Source: Lingula anatina
Taxonomy: Eukaryota; Brachiopoda; Lingulata; Lingulida; Lingulidae
Direction: 5' to 3'
DNA length: 50,208 bases
Assembly: GCF_001039355.2 (NCBI RefSeq)
Contig: NW_019775539.1
Location: 22,301 to 72,508 of the forward strand
Shown here piece by piece: positions 22,901 through 34,394 of this stretch. Each line of letters begins with the position of its first letter. Within the stretch, counting starts at the first letter, position 1. The notes beneath the pieces are model-generated. The model saw only the letters and a list, made by a program, of their open reading frames with translations, was not told where the DNA came from and made no database searches. A program made the translations under genes and the position numbers.

Positions 22901-25900
22901 CCTCTAGCGGCTTCAACACCGAATTTAGCCTAATTGAGAATCTACTCAATAAATGCATATATATTGGCCCGCCCAATTTGCACACTGATTGTTTTAATCA
23001 TTATTTTAGTGAGGAGGGCGTGTGTAAATAAACCTATCCTTGGAAGTTACTGTTACTATCAAGCCCGCCTTCCAAACGGAAATCATATTGGTTTAAAAAA
23101 TCACAAAACGTCACAATTTTGCGTCATTCAATTTCTTAGAAGCTCTTTTTAAATTCATCATTTGTATCTTAAGGTGTGGTACTAAGTGGTAGCACAATTG
23201 TTTATCAAAGTATTAAAATGATTTAAAGCGGTGATGTTTTTCAAATGACGTGTCAACTTCAGGAGATATTCATCCTCTCGACTGACGAAGGCAGAGTCAG
23301 CAAAATTTACTTAATCAGTATTTTATTATCAGTAAAAAAATCTGCTTACAAATAATTCTGTAAAAAAAAACTTTGATTGCGTGACTTTAAGTTTGATTAC
23401 GTTTAACAAACCAGGATACGTTATTGCAAACTGATTTAATGGCTTGTAATATCCAAAGGTTATTGCTTTAATTACAACAGACGAGAAACCAATATCTACG
23501 CTATTACAAGGGGATCAATGAGAAAATGAAAGCTTTACGTTTATGGAAACCGAGTGGGCAGGCGCCTGCCGCTGCGTCACGTTCAGCACACTCTACTAAG
23601 TGACATGATTATTGTTCACTTCAACCAGTTATCATAACATCAAGTCAAGAGAAATATGGAAACCAGATGAATGGCGTTTATCTTGGCCGATTATTTACTT
23701 GAATTACTACTGATTTTTTAAATCTTGGAATCGGATGAAGTAAAATGTACTTTTTATATACTATTTTTTTTCTTCAATAACAATGTGTATAGATATGTTT
23801 TCATATAAACCAGATGCTAGTGGCGTATGCGGGTATGCAAAGTTTCCTTTGATACTTTATTTTGACTGAAATCGGGGCCAGATATTATGAATAAGTATAA
23901 AGTAATATCGGGATTAAGTACACAACATTTAGTTCTTTTTAGTTCATAATAATTCATAATAATACTTTACAGTGGTATTTTTGCAAATCAGCATCGAAGA
24001 ACCTTAAAAAAGACCATCTTATTTGTCTATTTTTATCTCAAGTGCACATTATTCATTAGGCACATTGAAAAAATTTTGTCCGTCGAAGACTGAGGTTTTA
24101 TTCCACTTCACACAGAAATCTTACAACAATAAATGCTCTGAGGCTGATTACTCGTCGATATAAAATGCACTAGACATTTATTATAGCAACAGACGGGCTT
24201 AAGACCCGTGCATGGTTTGATCAATACCTCGCAGTGATTAACTTTAGATCTTATACAATTAGAGTGCTATTTATTGAGATCAAATATCTCTAACGTTAAT
24301 GTTTGCTTTTCTCATAACTCCCAACGCCTGAACCGGATAAAAGTTGGTGAATACATGAAATTTCCTCATTTTTAACCGTGTTTGTTATACCCGGGAAGTT
24401 GAAAACTAAACTCTGCCACCGTTTGATTGGTCAAATCTATAGATCGTGAATTGCTGTCTATTTTGAGGCAATTATGAAAACATTGTCCTTGTTTGTGTAG
24501 GAGTGTGCTTGTATAGGACATTTAGTGGATATGAAGATGTCTCTTAAGCTGTTCTCGTCATTCTGCGTTTACATTCGCAATGGCTTTTATGCGAAAAAAA
24601 TTGTACGGGATAGTTATTAATTGCTGTTTTTCAAAGTAAAGCAAGAATGATAGTCAATACTTTGAGCACATTATGCGAAGCGTCACTGCTTTCCAGACTG
24701 TTCTGATGTCACAACTTTTAATTGCTTTCCAAATATTATTTGGAGCCGTCTATTATAGCCATTTATCTAAAAATGCCTCCATAGCGTTTATATGAATTTT
24801 TTGGCTAGGTATTTGTACACAGCAAAGCTAGCTAAAGCAATGATTTTCCAATTCCTATATATCTTCCATTCTCATATCTTTGTGGGCAGTTTAGTTTCAC
24901 TATCCACAAAAGGGTTCCCCCTTTCCAGATCGTCAGTGAGGACATTTCATTAGGTAACAGGTCTAGGTATTGAAATGCTCTATACAATATAGGTCGTGCT
25001 GCGAGATGTTAGCTGCACGTGATGCAATTTGAAATTGGGGACTGATCTTAGTTATTGCGATGTTGGTCTTAAACATTTTTGTCGTGATACCACGATGAAC
25101 TAACACTACGTACAGCAATGATTTAAAAAATACGAACTACTATGTCGCTTACACAACTACTTTCATCAAATGGCCAAATGGCAAGAATCAATCATTCATT
25201 CAAAGGCGAAATGTTGCATTCTTGTCAAAGTTGCGATTCTATTCAAAGCTTAATTACCCTGATACTTAAACCACTTGTGTGCGCTGACAAAGACGAAATG
25301 TGTAAGTGACAGTTACTGCTGGAATAGCCTAAATAAAAAAGGATCTAATTCACTCAACTTATTTCTGCGAATAATTTCATAAAACCAAAATAGTCACCGT
25401 TACTCAAACTTGTGTCAAAAACAATTAACTTGTGATTTCTGGTTGAAGACTTCTCGCTAAAGCTGCATGCAATGGAAATCATCGTTTGGATTTATTACAA
25501 CATAAATAGTTTGAAGATTCTTAATTCAGATATATGGATATGGAACCAACTTTTCATGCTGCGTCGATCGTGATGGTCTTTGCCTTTCCATTGGTAGTAA
25601 AAGTACAAACTCGCTTCAAGCACGCCGTCTTACAACAAGGTGGGCGTCACCATTCGGGTGGATAAAAGTCTTAGAACTGGTTATGGGTAAAAAAAGTGGC
25701 AATCCTTCAAATGAGATTGCATCTTTCAGTTTCATAGACGCAATTTTATCTTCAAGAATCAAACATCATTTGACTTTGTGTACATTTAAAACCCAGTGAA
25801 TGGTTTGGTGTTTAAGTTCAATAAGATTTTCTCCTGATTTCAAACGCGTCAACAGCAAATAGAAAAATGAATAATATCATGAACTTTTTGAGCGCATGGA

Positions 25901-25944
25901 TATCACTTTTTATAAGACAAAACAAAGCCATAATTGCAACTTAC

Positions 25945-26070
25945 TGTCTTTCGAATCCTTTTGAAGCTATCTCTGGTCTCCGTGGTGAGGTTTAGGCTTG
26001 TTAATTTGCTAGAAGTTATCGCTCGTTCGATGTCAGTTCCTGTTCTTAATTAAAGTCGACACCGAACCCA
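25945..26070 (-). promoter_or_regulatory. Possible distal noncoding first exon/promoter of VMAT
   Basis: The minus strand carries a good donor (GACA|GTAAGT at 25944-25943) after a stretch of more mixed base composition. A CCAAT box lies upstream (minus CTTATTGGTT, near 26110). The VMAT first coding exon needs an upstream exon, and this is the best candidate seen, but the 5' end is arbitrary and the intron would be about 4.7 kb. Confidence 0.25.
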
Positions 26071-27987
26071 ACGACAGCTTAGTGGTCTTTTACCGCTTAC
26101 GTCTGTAACCAATAAGATGTGTTTACTTTAGCCCCGTAAAATTCCCTGCTCCCAGCGAGCGCTGAACACCTCTCGGGATTGCCGTTGTTCGCCAAATGAA
26201 CCTACAGATCGAAGCTTGCAAAGCTCGAATTCAAAATCTCAAGAACAATTGTCTAATCTGACGTACGCTTTAGATATACGTACCCGTGAGCACATCGCCT
26301 ACAGAGGGCCTGCAATACGGCATGCAACACCCATTAGTTTCAACGTCACAGCACTACGTCAGAGCAAAACAAATAAAATTGGTGGTTGAATGTATTGCCT
26401 CCTCGTTTGTCCACATTTACTCAAAAAATTATGCCAGGGTGGGGGCATCTAGCGCATTTTGTCCATTTATTCGAACGAAGACAAGTCTTTTGTGCATTTT
26501 GACCGTTCGCTTTTTCTATTGCATTATTTTTTCTATTTAACAATGTAATTTCTTAAATTCAGTTTCAACTTTATTTGTCAAACAGCAGTTTGAGATATAT
26601 GTGTAATTCCGGCGCACATGAAGAATATTTAGGACAGACGAATTCTGTGTTATATTTTTAGGCACCAAACTAGCATGGCTGAACGTTTTCGAAATTAGAA
26701 AGCGGAGATGACGCTAAGACCACCAGCTAAAGGCCTACCCCGACAGCTAGCTAAGATCAATTTTCACAAAAGCTTTTAATTTCCCTTCAATGAAAGAAAA
26801 GTATTTCATACAAAAATCGTAAATATTCATGTCGGAAGCCGTTTCCGTGGTGATCAAGCAACGCAGGATCCTAAATCGATTTGGGGGATCAAGAGGCAGA
26901 AACGCATTGATTCGTAAGTCAACAAATCAAAATTGCATGCTTCAGTAGATTAATCAAAGAAGGCTGATGGCTGAAAAATAAGTCGGAGAGGAGAGCTTCT
27001 CTATTTGTATGAAACGGCAAGTGCTATTCTGAAGATGAATAGAAATACATGTAATCAGTTAATAGTTGTCAAGGAGTTTAATATGGAAGATGTTCTCTCA
27101 AACATGCAAACAAAGTGCACATTGTTTTCAGCGTCCTTTCTTATAATCGAACCGTCACGTTCAGTCATATACGTACATGTATCTAATCACTACGGGAGTT
27201 ACATGTACATAAAGATTGCACTGATAGGAAATAACGGGATACGTTGTAGAGTTAGAACAATTTTGACAATTTACTGAATTTATTATGAATCTTTTCTCCT
27301 AAATGGAACAGATAATGCAAACTTTAGAGTAGATCCCTATTTATCAATGTGGATGCTATCGCTTTGTAGGCGTTTTCGATGGATATTTTTGTCACGTGCT
27401 CTTGTTTCGTATAGGAAATAAAAATCAAATTCATGTTCATGTTACATATATCAGGGAATTGTATCCGATATAATTCCCTGCATATATCAAAATGAAATAC
27501 ATTAAAACAAATAAAGAAGGCTGGGGTCAATAAATCATTTATGGTCTAACCTGGGAGAAAAGTAGAACTCATGACACCGCAATACGAATTATTTGAAAAT
27601 AGACAAAACATGCGAAAGACGAACTTCAAGATATAATATCACTCCGATTTAGAAAATCAAAAACAAGGACCTACGAAAGTTGAAACGCTCACGACCCTCG
27701 TATAGACAAATCAGGATTATGTTTGACCGACTTCAGAAGTTCATGCTAATATTCGGGTTTTTAATACTCATCCTGATATAATGCTATTCTGCTTCGATTG
27801 ATATGCATGTTCAAAGCTGTTTAAGGGAACCTTCATGCACATAGCGTTACTTACTGAGTAGCTATTTATAAATTCATGAAAATTTTTAACATAAATTTGA
27901 GCTATCTCGTCCACCAAGAAGAAGGAATACCATCACCAGAAAAGATACAATCTCCTCCGTAGCAGATGGATAGGATGCGATTTTTAA

Positions 27988-28010
<23 letters not shown>
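27988..28010. repeat. (GT)n microsatellite
   Basis: A GT dinucleotide run followed by GTATGTGCGCACGCAC, a short alternating purine/pyrimidine tract. Confidence 0.9.
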
Positions 28011-28019
<9 letters not shown>

Positions 28020-28482
28020 ACGCACGTCGGGGTAGGCTGTTATGAAAAATATGTAGCTACATGTATTCCCCTTATGACTAGCGTAGTTAAAAAATTAACC
28101 TTTCCCGTGGTTCCTGCTCCTGGGGATCGTCAGATATTACAGGTTACATACATCTATTTTGATTTTTTTAATTCAAAAGGAGAAACACACCAGACATAAA
28201 CAATATGTTTATTATCCCACATTCATATCATAGGCATTAAGCAATAATGCAATGCAGTCTGCGATCTATGATGAATGTATAAAAGGCCTACTTTTTAGAT
28301 AGTTCATAATATATAATTGATGCATTTGAACGAATCTTAATGTCGCTGTGTGATTTCTTTATTTTCTTCATTTTTTATGTTCTTTTGCAGAAGAAATTCG
28401 GCAAATATCTTTCCTAGCAGAAGTACATTTCTTAATAATTCGAGGATTGTTTTCCAAACCTTGATTGGAAAAATGTTTTACT

Positions 28483-29464
28483 TCAAATACATTTCTGGAC
28501 CGCAAAACAAAACTGTCTACAGTGGCCACACTTGCTTTGGGCCGGCTTCCCATTCTTGTAATCCCCACATATAAGGCCTTGCTCGCGTTCCCTGGTATAA
28601 CCCAAGCAGTGAGAAACATACCGCACCCCGTCAATGACCCTGTCGCGGTTCCTGTGCTGATGTCCATGAACATGCAATACAGAAGCAAGCTTACGAATCT
28701 GTGACTCCAGAGTAGTGCATCCGGCGTAGCGTGTGAAATTAAACCCAACGGCACCCCCTTCAGCAGGTGGGATAATTGGGGACAATCCTAGGGACAGCCG
28801 TTCCTGCTGACATAACCATTCTTCACTGGCATCGGGTTTAATAAGATCTTTTCGTGGTAAGAAGTGACTAAAAGATATAACTGGCGCATCGTAAGTCCTA
28901 TCAACTCTCTCCTTGTTAATGTTTGTAAAATATTCAGATCTTGATTTGAGGTCTAACTTCGGCCACTTACACAGGTGATTGTCCATCCAGATTTGATTCG
29001 ATTTTTCAGTATTTTCCACAAATTGCGTGGGTCTTACATAGAGGGAGTCTTCGACGTTTTCTTCTGGTGTCGTATACCACGAGAAAAGCGGTACAACCCA
29101 GAATTGATCCGCTATCTTCTCTGGGTATGTTAGAACACCGACAGTTTTACACAAGTCTAAAATCTGATGGAATTTATCAATGGAATCCGAGGTGCTGCTT
29201 CGTTTGCGAATCCACAGGTCATGATTGCCTGAAGAATAATCAAGACCATACATAGGGGTACAAAAAATGTGGGGGCATTTACCAACTAAATTAAATAAAG
29301 AATCGAATTAACGCAGGGTAGGGAGAGAGATAGCACGAAAATTCATGCCTTAGCACTCCTATTTACGATTCTGATATATACTGTCTGCTAACAGACAGTA
29401 GGCCTAGGCCTACATATCAGAATCGTCAATTGGAGTGCTATTGCTAACGCATGAATTTTCGTGC

Positions 29465-29503
<39 letters not shown>

Positions 29504-29746
29504 AGGCTTCATTGCCCATTTACCTGGGACAAAGAATACTCTGAAGAACTTCTCTTTCAGTAACCGAAGAGTCTTCTCCAACAAGTTTATATTGTCCGAC
29601 ACGTCGCCTGCCAATAACAAGCAGTGCGACCCGTACTTTTCTTTATGCCACTTTCCAATAATATCCCAGTTGTCATGGTAATCCACATGGAGATCAGATA
29701 TGGCATATAACTTTGTCATCCTTACTAATACTTTTTTCATACCCAC
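28483..29746 (-). CDS. Calcineurin-like metallophosphoesterase
   Basis: Two coding exons, 29746-29524 and 29228-28483, give about 322 residues. Translation may instead start at ATG 29719, which leaves MTKLYAISDLHVDYHDNW at the N-terminus. All signature motifs of the PF00149 binuclear metal site are present in order: DLHVDY (D-x-H), GDVSDN (GDxxDN), VPGNHDLW (GNHD, split by the intron and restored by phase 1), ISFSHFLPR (single His) and HVHGHQHRNRD (GHxH). The C-terminus, VRYVSHCLGYTREREQGLIC then a Cys-containing end, resembles uncharacterised bacterial and plant members more than the well-known animal phosphatases. The substrate cannot be inferred. It lies about 900 bp upstream (left) of the amine oxidase on the same strand but is clearly a separate gene. 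Confidence 0.87.
29331..29466. mobile_element. MITE-like hairpin element in the phosphoesterase intron
   Basis: The two ends are perfect 18-bp inverted repeats: TAGCACGAAAATTCATGC at 29331-29348 and its complement at 29449-29466. A second perfect inner pair (ACGATTCTGATAT, 29365-29377 with 29414-29426) continues the fold, and short palindromes lie in the loop (CTGTCTG/CAGACAG; TAGGCCTAGGCCTA). The flanks read GGAGAGAGA on both sides, compatible with a 9-bp target-site duplication, although the site is a GA-rich simple repeat. No coding capacity. The structure fits a nonautonomous DNA transposon; the family is unknown. Confidence 0.7.
29467..29499. repeat. (GA)n microsatellite
   Basis: GA dinucleotide run directly adjoining the MITE-like element, inside the metallophosphoesterase intron. 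Confidence 0.9.
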
Positions 29747-30559
29747 GCTGATAATGCATCAGACTTAGCACAGGAAGTCATTCCAACACATTTGGACTAC
29801 TGTCGCCATTTTGTTCATAATCTAGGGTCACATGAGCAACGTTATAGCAGATGCGTTAGAGGAGAAACGAATGTTTCTTCCTATTTCTCTCTAGAAGCGT
29901 TTTTTTAAACCGTTTTTTAAATGAACTATGAACTGTGAAGAGTTTATAAAAAAACCGAGCCCACAAATAATTGTCAGCTTTTTCACTATTTTTGTCAATT
30001 GGACTGAATGTAGGAATGGGTACATATAACAATAAGCTCAAAGTAAACCGCGCGTTGTTAATTTTCAAGTAGGACTATCTCATTATGTCCACTACATTTT
30101 CTCTCTTTTGAGACAATTATTATAGAATCTACATATTATAAAAGACCATCACTAAGTACTTTAACTATTACATGGTATTTCCTCGGGCATAAAGCCCAAA
30201 AAACATTTAGGCCTACTCGGTAGATTTTCATTCATGTTCCGCTCAATTTAAATTGTAGGCTAGCATTTCGTGATTTTTTTTTTTTCAAATCAGTGATGAC
30301 AGTTTCTGAGAAAATAAAATCGGAATTATACATAGGAAGCAAATATAGAGTATGTGAAGAGGTTCTGGCAGGCCCTTAAAGTTACCATTTTAGCGACATT
30401 TTCTTTCTATTGACGAAACAGTGACACCAATTTTAATTTAGTACTTAAATGAGATAGGCCTACGTGTACAAGAAAAAGGGAATAGTAGTTCTGTCTTTCA
30501 TAGTTCATACTTTCTTCAGGACATTCAATAAATTACATCGAGCCCGTTTCCGGCAACTA
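29747..30559. other. Spacer between amine oxidase and metallophosphoesterase
   Basis: This interval holds the phosphoesterase 5' flank (right of 29746) and the amine oxidase 3' UTR. AT-rich; no further gene, RNA or repeat recognised. Confidence 0.5.
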
Positions 30560-32547
30560 TCAGACCTTCCCGCCATACAAGATGCTAAGTCTCATCGCCT
30601 CTCGAACACCTGAGGAGAATGCACCGTGGACTGTTGAAAAGTGATGGGGGCTTGTTGCTTCTCCGGCAAACAGCACCAGTGGATTCTAGAAATATGCAAG
30701 ACTGGTTTATAAACATCCAAATTAAATCAAGTCGAGTGCGTCTTTAACACAGCTGCTTGGTATTTTAGAGTAAATAAATAAGTAAATGAATATGGTGAAT
30801 AGTAAACTATGAGTACAAATAACATGAGATAGGCCCTTACTTTTCTATATATCATTTTAATCCTGCTACAGAATTTATGCACGGGCCTACCTTTTGGCAA
30901 GGGACTGGATCGGCTAAATCACAAATATCCTTTTCAGACGCACCCACTGGCAAGTAGGAGTAGGATCCAAGGATGTATGGGGTACCGGACCAGTAAGTTC
31001 TGAAATTAGATCTGGGATAAGACACGGTTGACAACGATGCTATTTATGTAAATCAGTATGTAAATTAGTTATGTAATCGAAATAATTAAACAGAATATCG
31101 ACTTTCTTACCAAAAAAGTGAAACTTTAAGTTAAAAAATCGAATCAAATAAACTGAAAGACAAAGAAATTTTTGCATGAATGTATATTTTGTCAAAAATA
31201 AATGCTTCTCCCAATACAGGCAAGAGCTTCTATCATGGCATAAAAAGTAATAGATCAATACATTTACCTTGTCATCTTAACAGGATTTGGAATGTTAGCA
31301 TTGTTAGTGAACCGTCTTAGTATTTCTATCACCACCGCTTGAAGCTCCGCGTCTGGCACCGTCTCCATGGTAACTGCGCTTTTCCCAGAAATCCACATTT
31401 CCAAAACATTGGGCAACTTATCTAACACGTCAAAGCTTAAAATGTCTTTGTACCAAGGACACTTAGCCTAAACATAAAAAATACATTCAAGCAGCAACAC
31501 ACAGACACAGACAAAAATAATTTCTTTTTCGCGGGACTTACAGATTGCATAAGTGTAAAACAAATACAAGCTTTAAAGTATACAAAAATATGTAATTCAA
31601 CACAGACTGAATAGGAAATATCATTTCACAGTAGAATATGTTGATGGGCATAATACGTACAGATATGCTCTCCGAATCTATACAGGAGAGTGTGAAAGGT
31701 TGGTTCTCGAGCCAGCACAAAATGATGTCATAATTCTCGTCCCAAAATGGTTTTTCAAACTCAAGATACACCTTGTTGACCGTGCCGAACTTCAGCCGTT
31801 TCAAAGCATTCGTCTTCACACCTGGAAGTGGTGGCTGAAAAAACGACTCCGAATTTTCTTTAAGAAACCCCAAAGAAGAGGTTACAATGACATGATCAGC
31901 GTTGAATTCATCTCCATCTTCACAGACTACTTTGACTGGGGACGTTTTGGCACAGGATGCTGCATTGACAGGTGATGACAAATCTTGCTGTTTCAAAGAA
32001 ACGGGGTCGTCCTGATTGTATTGGATCGATTTAACTGGCTTGTCGAAATGTATCCAGTCAGATTGGACATCTTCCACAAGGAGATCCAAGACAGGTTGAT
32101 ATCCGTGCTTTAGCTCTACGTCACGCTGGCTTCCTTCATACTCCAGATAGCATCCCCAATGTTTAATGCAGACCTCGTCCATTGTGTCGCAGCCATTATC
32201 GACCATGTTGAACCGAACATACGAATCAAACACGCCTTTCTTTAAAGACACCCTGTCTGGCTGGTCGTCGCACGCTGCTAAATAATCCAAGAAGCGTCTC
32301 CTGAAAAAACTGCCAACAGATAGCATCCCTTCGTCAACAGGTAGGCCTTCCCTGTAAAACCTGTCCCCTTCTATATATAATTTATTCATGACTGTGGTCA
32401 CGTCCCGTGCTATTTTTCCTTCTATTTGTTCACCAAACTGAAATACAGTGTGTAGGTATCATTGAGTATTGCATATTTCAGAATCGATCAGGAAAATTTA
32501 TACCCAAAATATAAAAAGGTCTAGCAGAATGTAAAATGCTTCCTCAC

Positions 32548-32598
<51 letters not shown>

Positions 32599-34394
32599 CC
32601 AAGGATGAAGAGTTTACAATTGAAATTATCATACATGAAGAAAGGGACAAACTTTTGAACGTTTTTTCATTGCTTCGGAAAAATAAGTAACATACAACAT
32701 CTACACTCTCATTTCTAGTGTTTAAAAATACTTTCCAGCTCGAGGCCCCACCTGTGTGAAGTATTGTGCTTCATTGTCACTTTCCTCGCTGCTACTGTCA
32801 TCTCCAGTATCATTAACCAAATTGTTTGCTTTCGCTAATTTGTAAATGGGATTTTCACCTTGGCCATGAATCCACTGGGCTCCCAACTCTACAATGTGTG
32901 GGCCTAAAAAAGTAATATTCTTATGTGTGATTTTTTCATGGCATTACTTATCCTATGAATTATTTCTACAAAAAAGGTGATTAAAAAACATCGTAGAGTA
33001 ATCTCAGTTACCCCAAGCAAGAAGTTATAAAGAGAAGGCCTTCTCTTTCAGGCCTACCCAACTACCAGACTCGGCACCGAATGATCCTGAATTCACCGGT
33101 AAATCGGACCACACTACCCGTTTTCAAGGTGTGTATCAGTACGCATTTCACAGTATCAGACGCGACACCGCTCTTGCCTAGTACGCGATGTGATAGTGAC
33201 GATTCTCAGCGGGGTTGAAAAGCATTGCATCACCACTCAAAATTTGTTCAGGGTATGTCTTTATAACTTCTTGCCCCAAACTACAAAATAAGTGAAAAGC
33301 GGATAATTCATATAAATAACACAAAAAAAGAAACAAAAAGATTACAATTCGGCAACATACCTACAGGTAAAAAAGATTTCATCCAAATATGCTTTTGAAA
33401 GTTATTATGCTCTTGCCGCTTTGCTTTTAGATTTTGGTCACGCAGTTTGGGGAATGCTGCGCGCGTGAGGGTGGATGTTTAGGCTGCACTTCATTCGCAA
33501 TTGGGCCTACACGCTTTCAGATCCCTTTTATTCCAGCTATATCAGCTTCATCACTTTTTAATATTCACGTATTTGCATGCTTATATTTCTATATATAAGA
33601 ATACAAAAGTGCTAATCTGCGTTGAGTCTGAAACTCAAGCTACGGGATGAGTCTACAGTTTTCTTTTACGACAAAGGATATAATCATTCAAATAAAAATG
33701 GGATAAAAATAAATGCCTTTTTGCGGCCAATATATTTTTGAACCTATCCCAGAGCTGATAATCTTGCACAATAAAGCATTATTCCGTAAAAGCAGATTCC
33801 GTAAGAGACAACAAAATGTCTCGTCTGCCTCGATCAACCTTGTCATGGCCATGAATCAGATTATACAGTCAGTAAGTAGTGGAAAGTGGCAATTAAGCTT
33901 TATTCATTGTATCGTATGCATCTACATGAGTAGATGAAAATGTACAATAGGAATGCAAATATAAATAAATATGAATTATGTTAAAAAGTGATATAGTAGG
34001 ACTACTTGTAAGAAAAATACAAAACATATTTGGCAAAGCCCAAATGGCTCTACCTACTCAACTGCCAGTTTACTAGTTGGTAATGGGTGCAGCACAGTCC
34101 CTTTTTTGGAAGGCTAACCATAAATATTTGGCAAGAGCAATAATATGTTTATTCATTAAGTAAGGTCAACTGGCCTGACCTTAATCTGGGTTTGTGTGTG
34201 AAGTGAGTGAATATCTCACACCGTTATCTATGCTATGTCTCACCGTACTGCTTAGTAAGGACCCTGCCCCCAACTCTGTTGCTGGCTTCAAGGATCTTCA
34301 CGTCTCTAAATCCCCGTTTCTTCAGCTCCCTAGCTGCTGAAATCCCAGCAACGCCGGCTCCAACGATTACTATACGCACGGACTCCATCTGCAT
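30560..34394 (-). CDS. Polyamine/spermine oxidase-like FAD amine oxidase
   Basis: A flavin amine oxidase of the PAOX/SMOX group, which oxidises spermine, spermidine or acetylated forms and yields H2O2. Six phase-consistent exons on minus: 34394-34244, 32903-32752, 32437-31661, 31467-31268, 30999-30891 and 30685-30560, giving 504 residues. The N-terminus carries the FAD dinucleotide fold [20 protein letters not shown] with [19 protein letters not shown] follows. [17 protein letters not shown] contains the lysine that faces flavin N5 in polyamine oxidases. The C-terminal FAD motif is [25 protein letters not shown]. There is no signal peptide or C-terminal membrane anchor, so it is not MAO-like; no clear peroxisomal SKL is seen (it ends GGKV). 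An acidic stretch [14 protein letters not shown] (exon 2) may be a loop. PAOX and SMOX cannot be separated by eye. Confidence 0.92.
32549..32596. repeat. (AAT)n microsatellite
   Basis: Uninterrupted ATA/AAT trinucleotide run in the amine oxidase intron between exons 32752 and 32437. Confidence 0.95.
32904..34243 (-). other. First intron of the amine oxidase gene
   Basis: About 1.3 kb between exon 1 (donor at 34243) and exon 2 (acceptor at 32905-32904). No nested gene or transposon was recognised; open frames are short and lack family motifs. Confidence 0.6.

Larger units (their letters stand above)
22901..28482. other. Gene-poor region upstream of VMAT
   Basis: About 5.6 kb without a recognisable coding exon, RNA gene or transposon. 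Open frames are short and show no family motifs. It contains a GT/GC dinucleotide run (27988-28010) and the candidate VMAT distal exon near 25.9-26.1 kb. Confidence 0.5.

Noticed and set aside
26150-26175. Possible RE1/REST-like neuronal silencer upstream of VMAT
   Set aside because: Only the left half (TTCAGCG-type) resembles the motif; the right half does not match.
28368-28754. Minus-strand 128-codon open frame at the end of the metallophosphoesterase
   Set aside because: It is a different register overlapping the true reading frame, which carries GHxH and the conserved end and stops at 28483.
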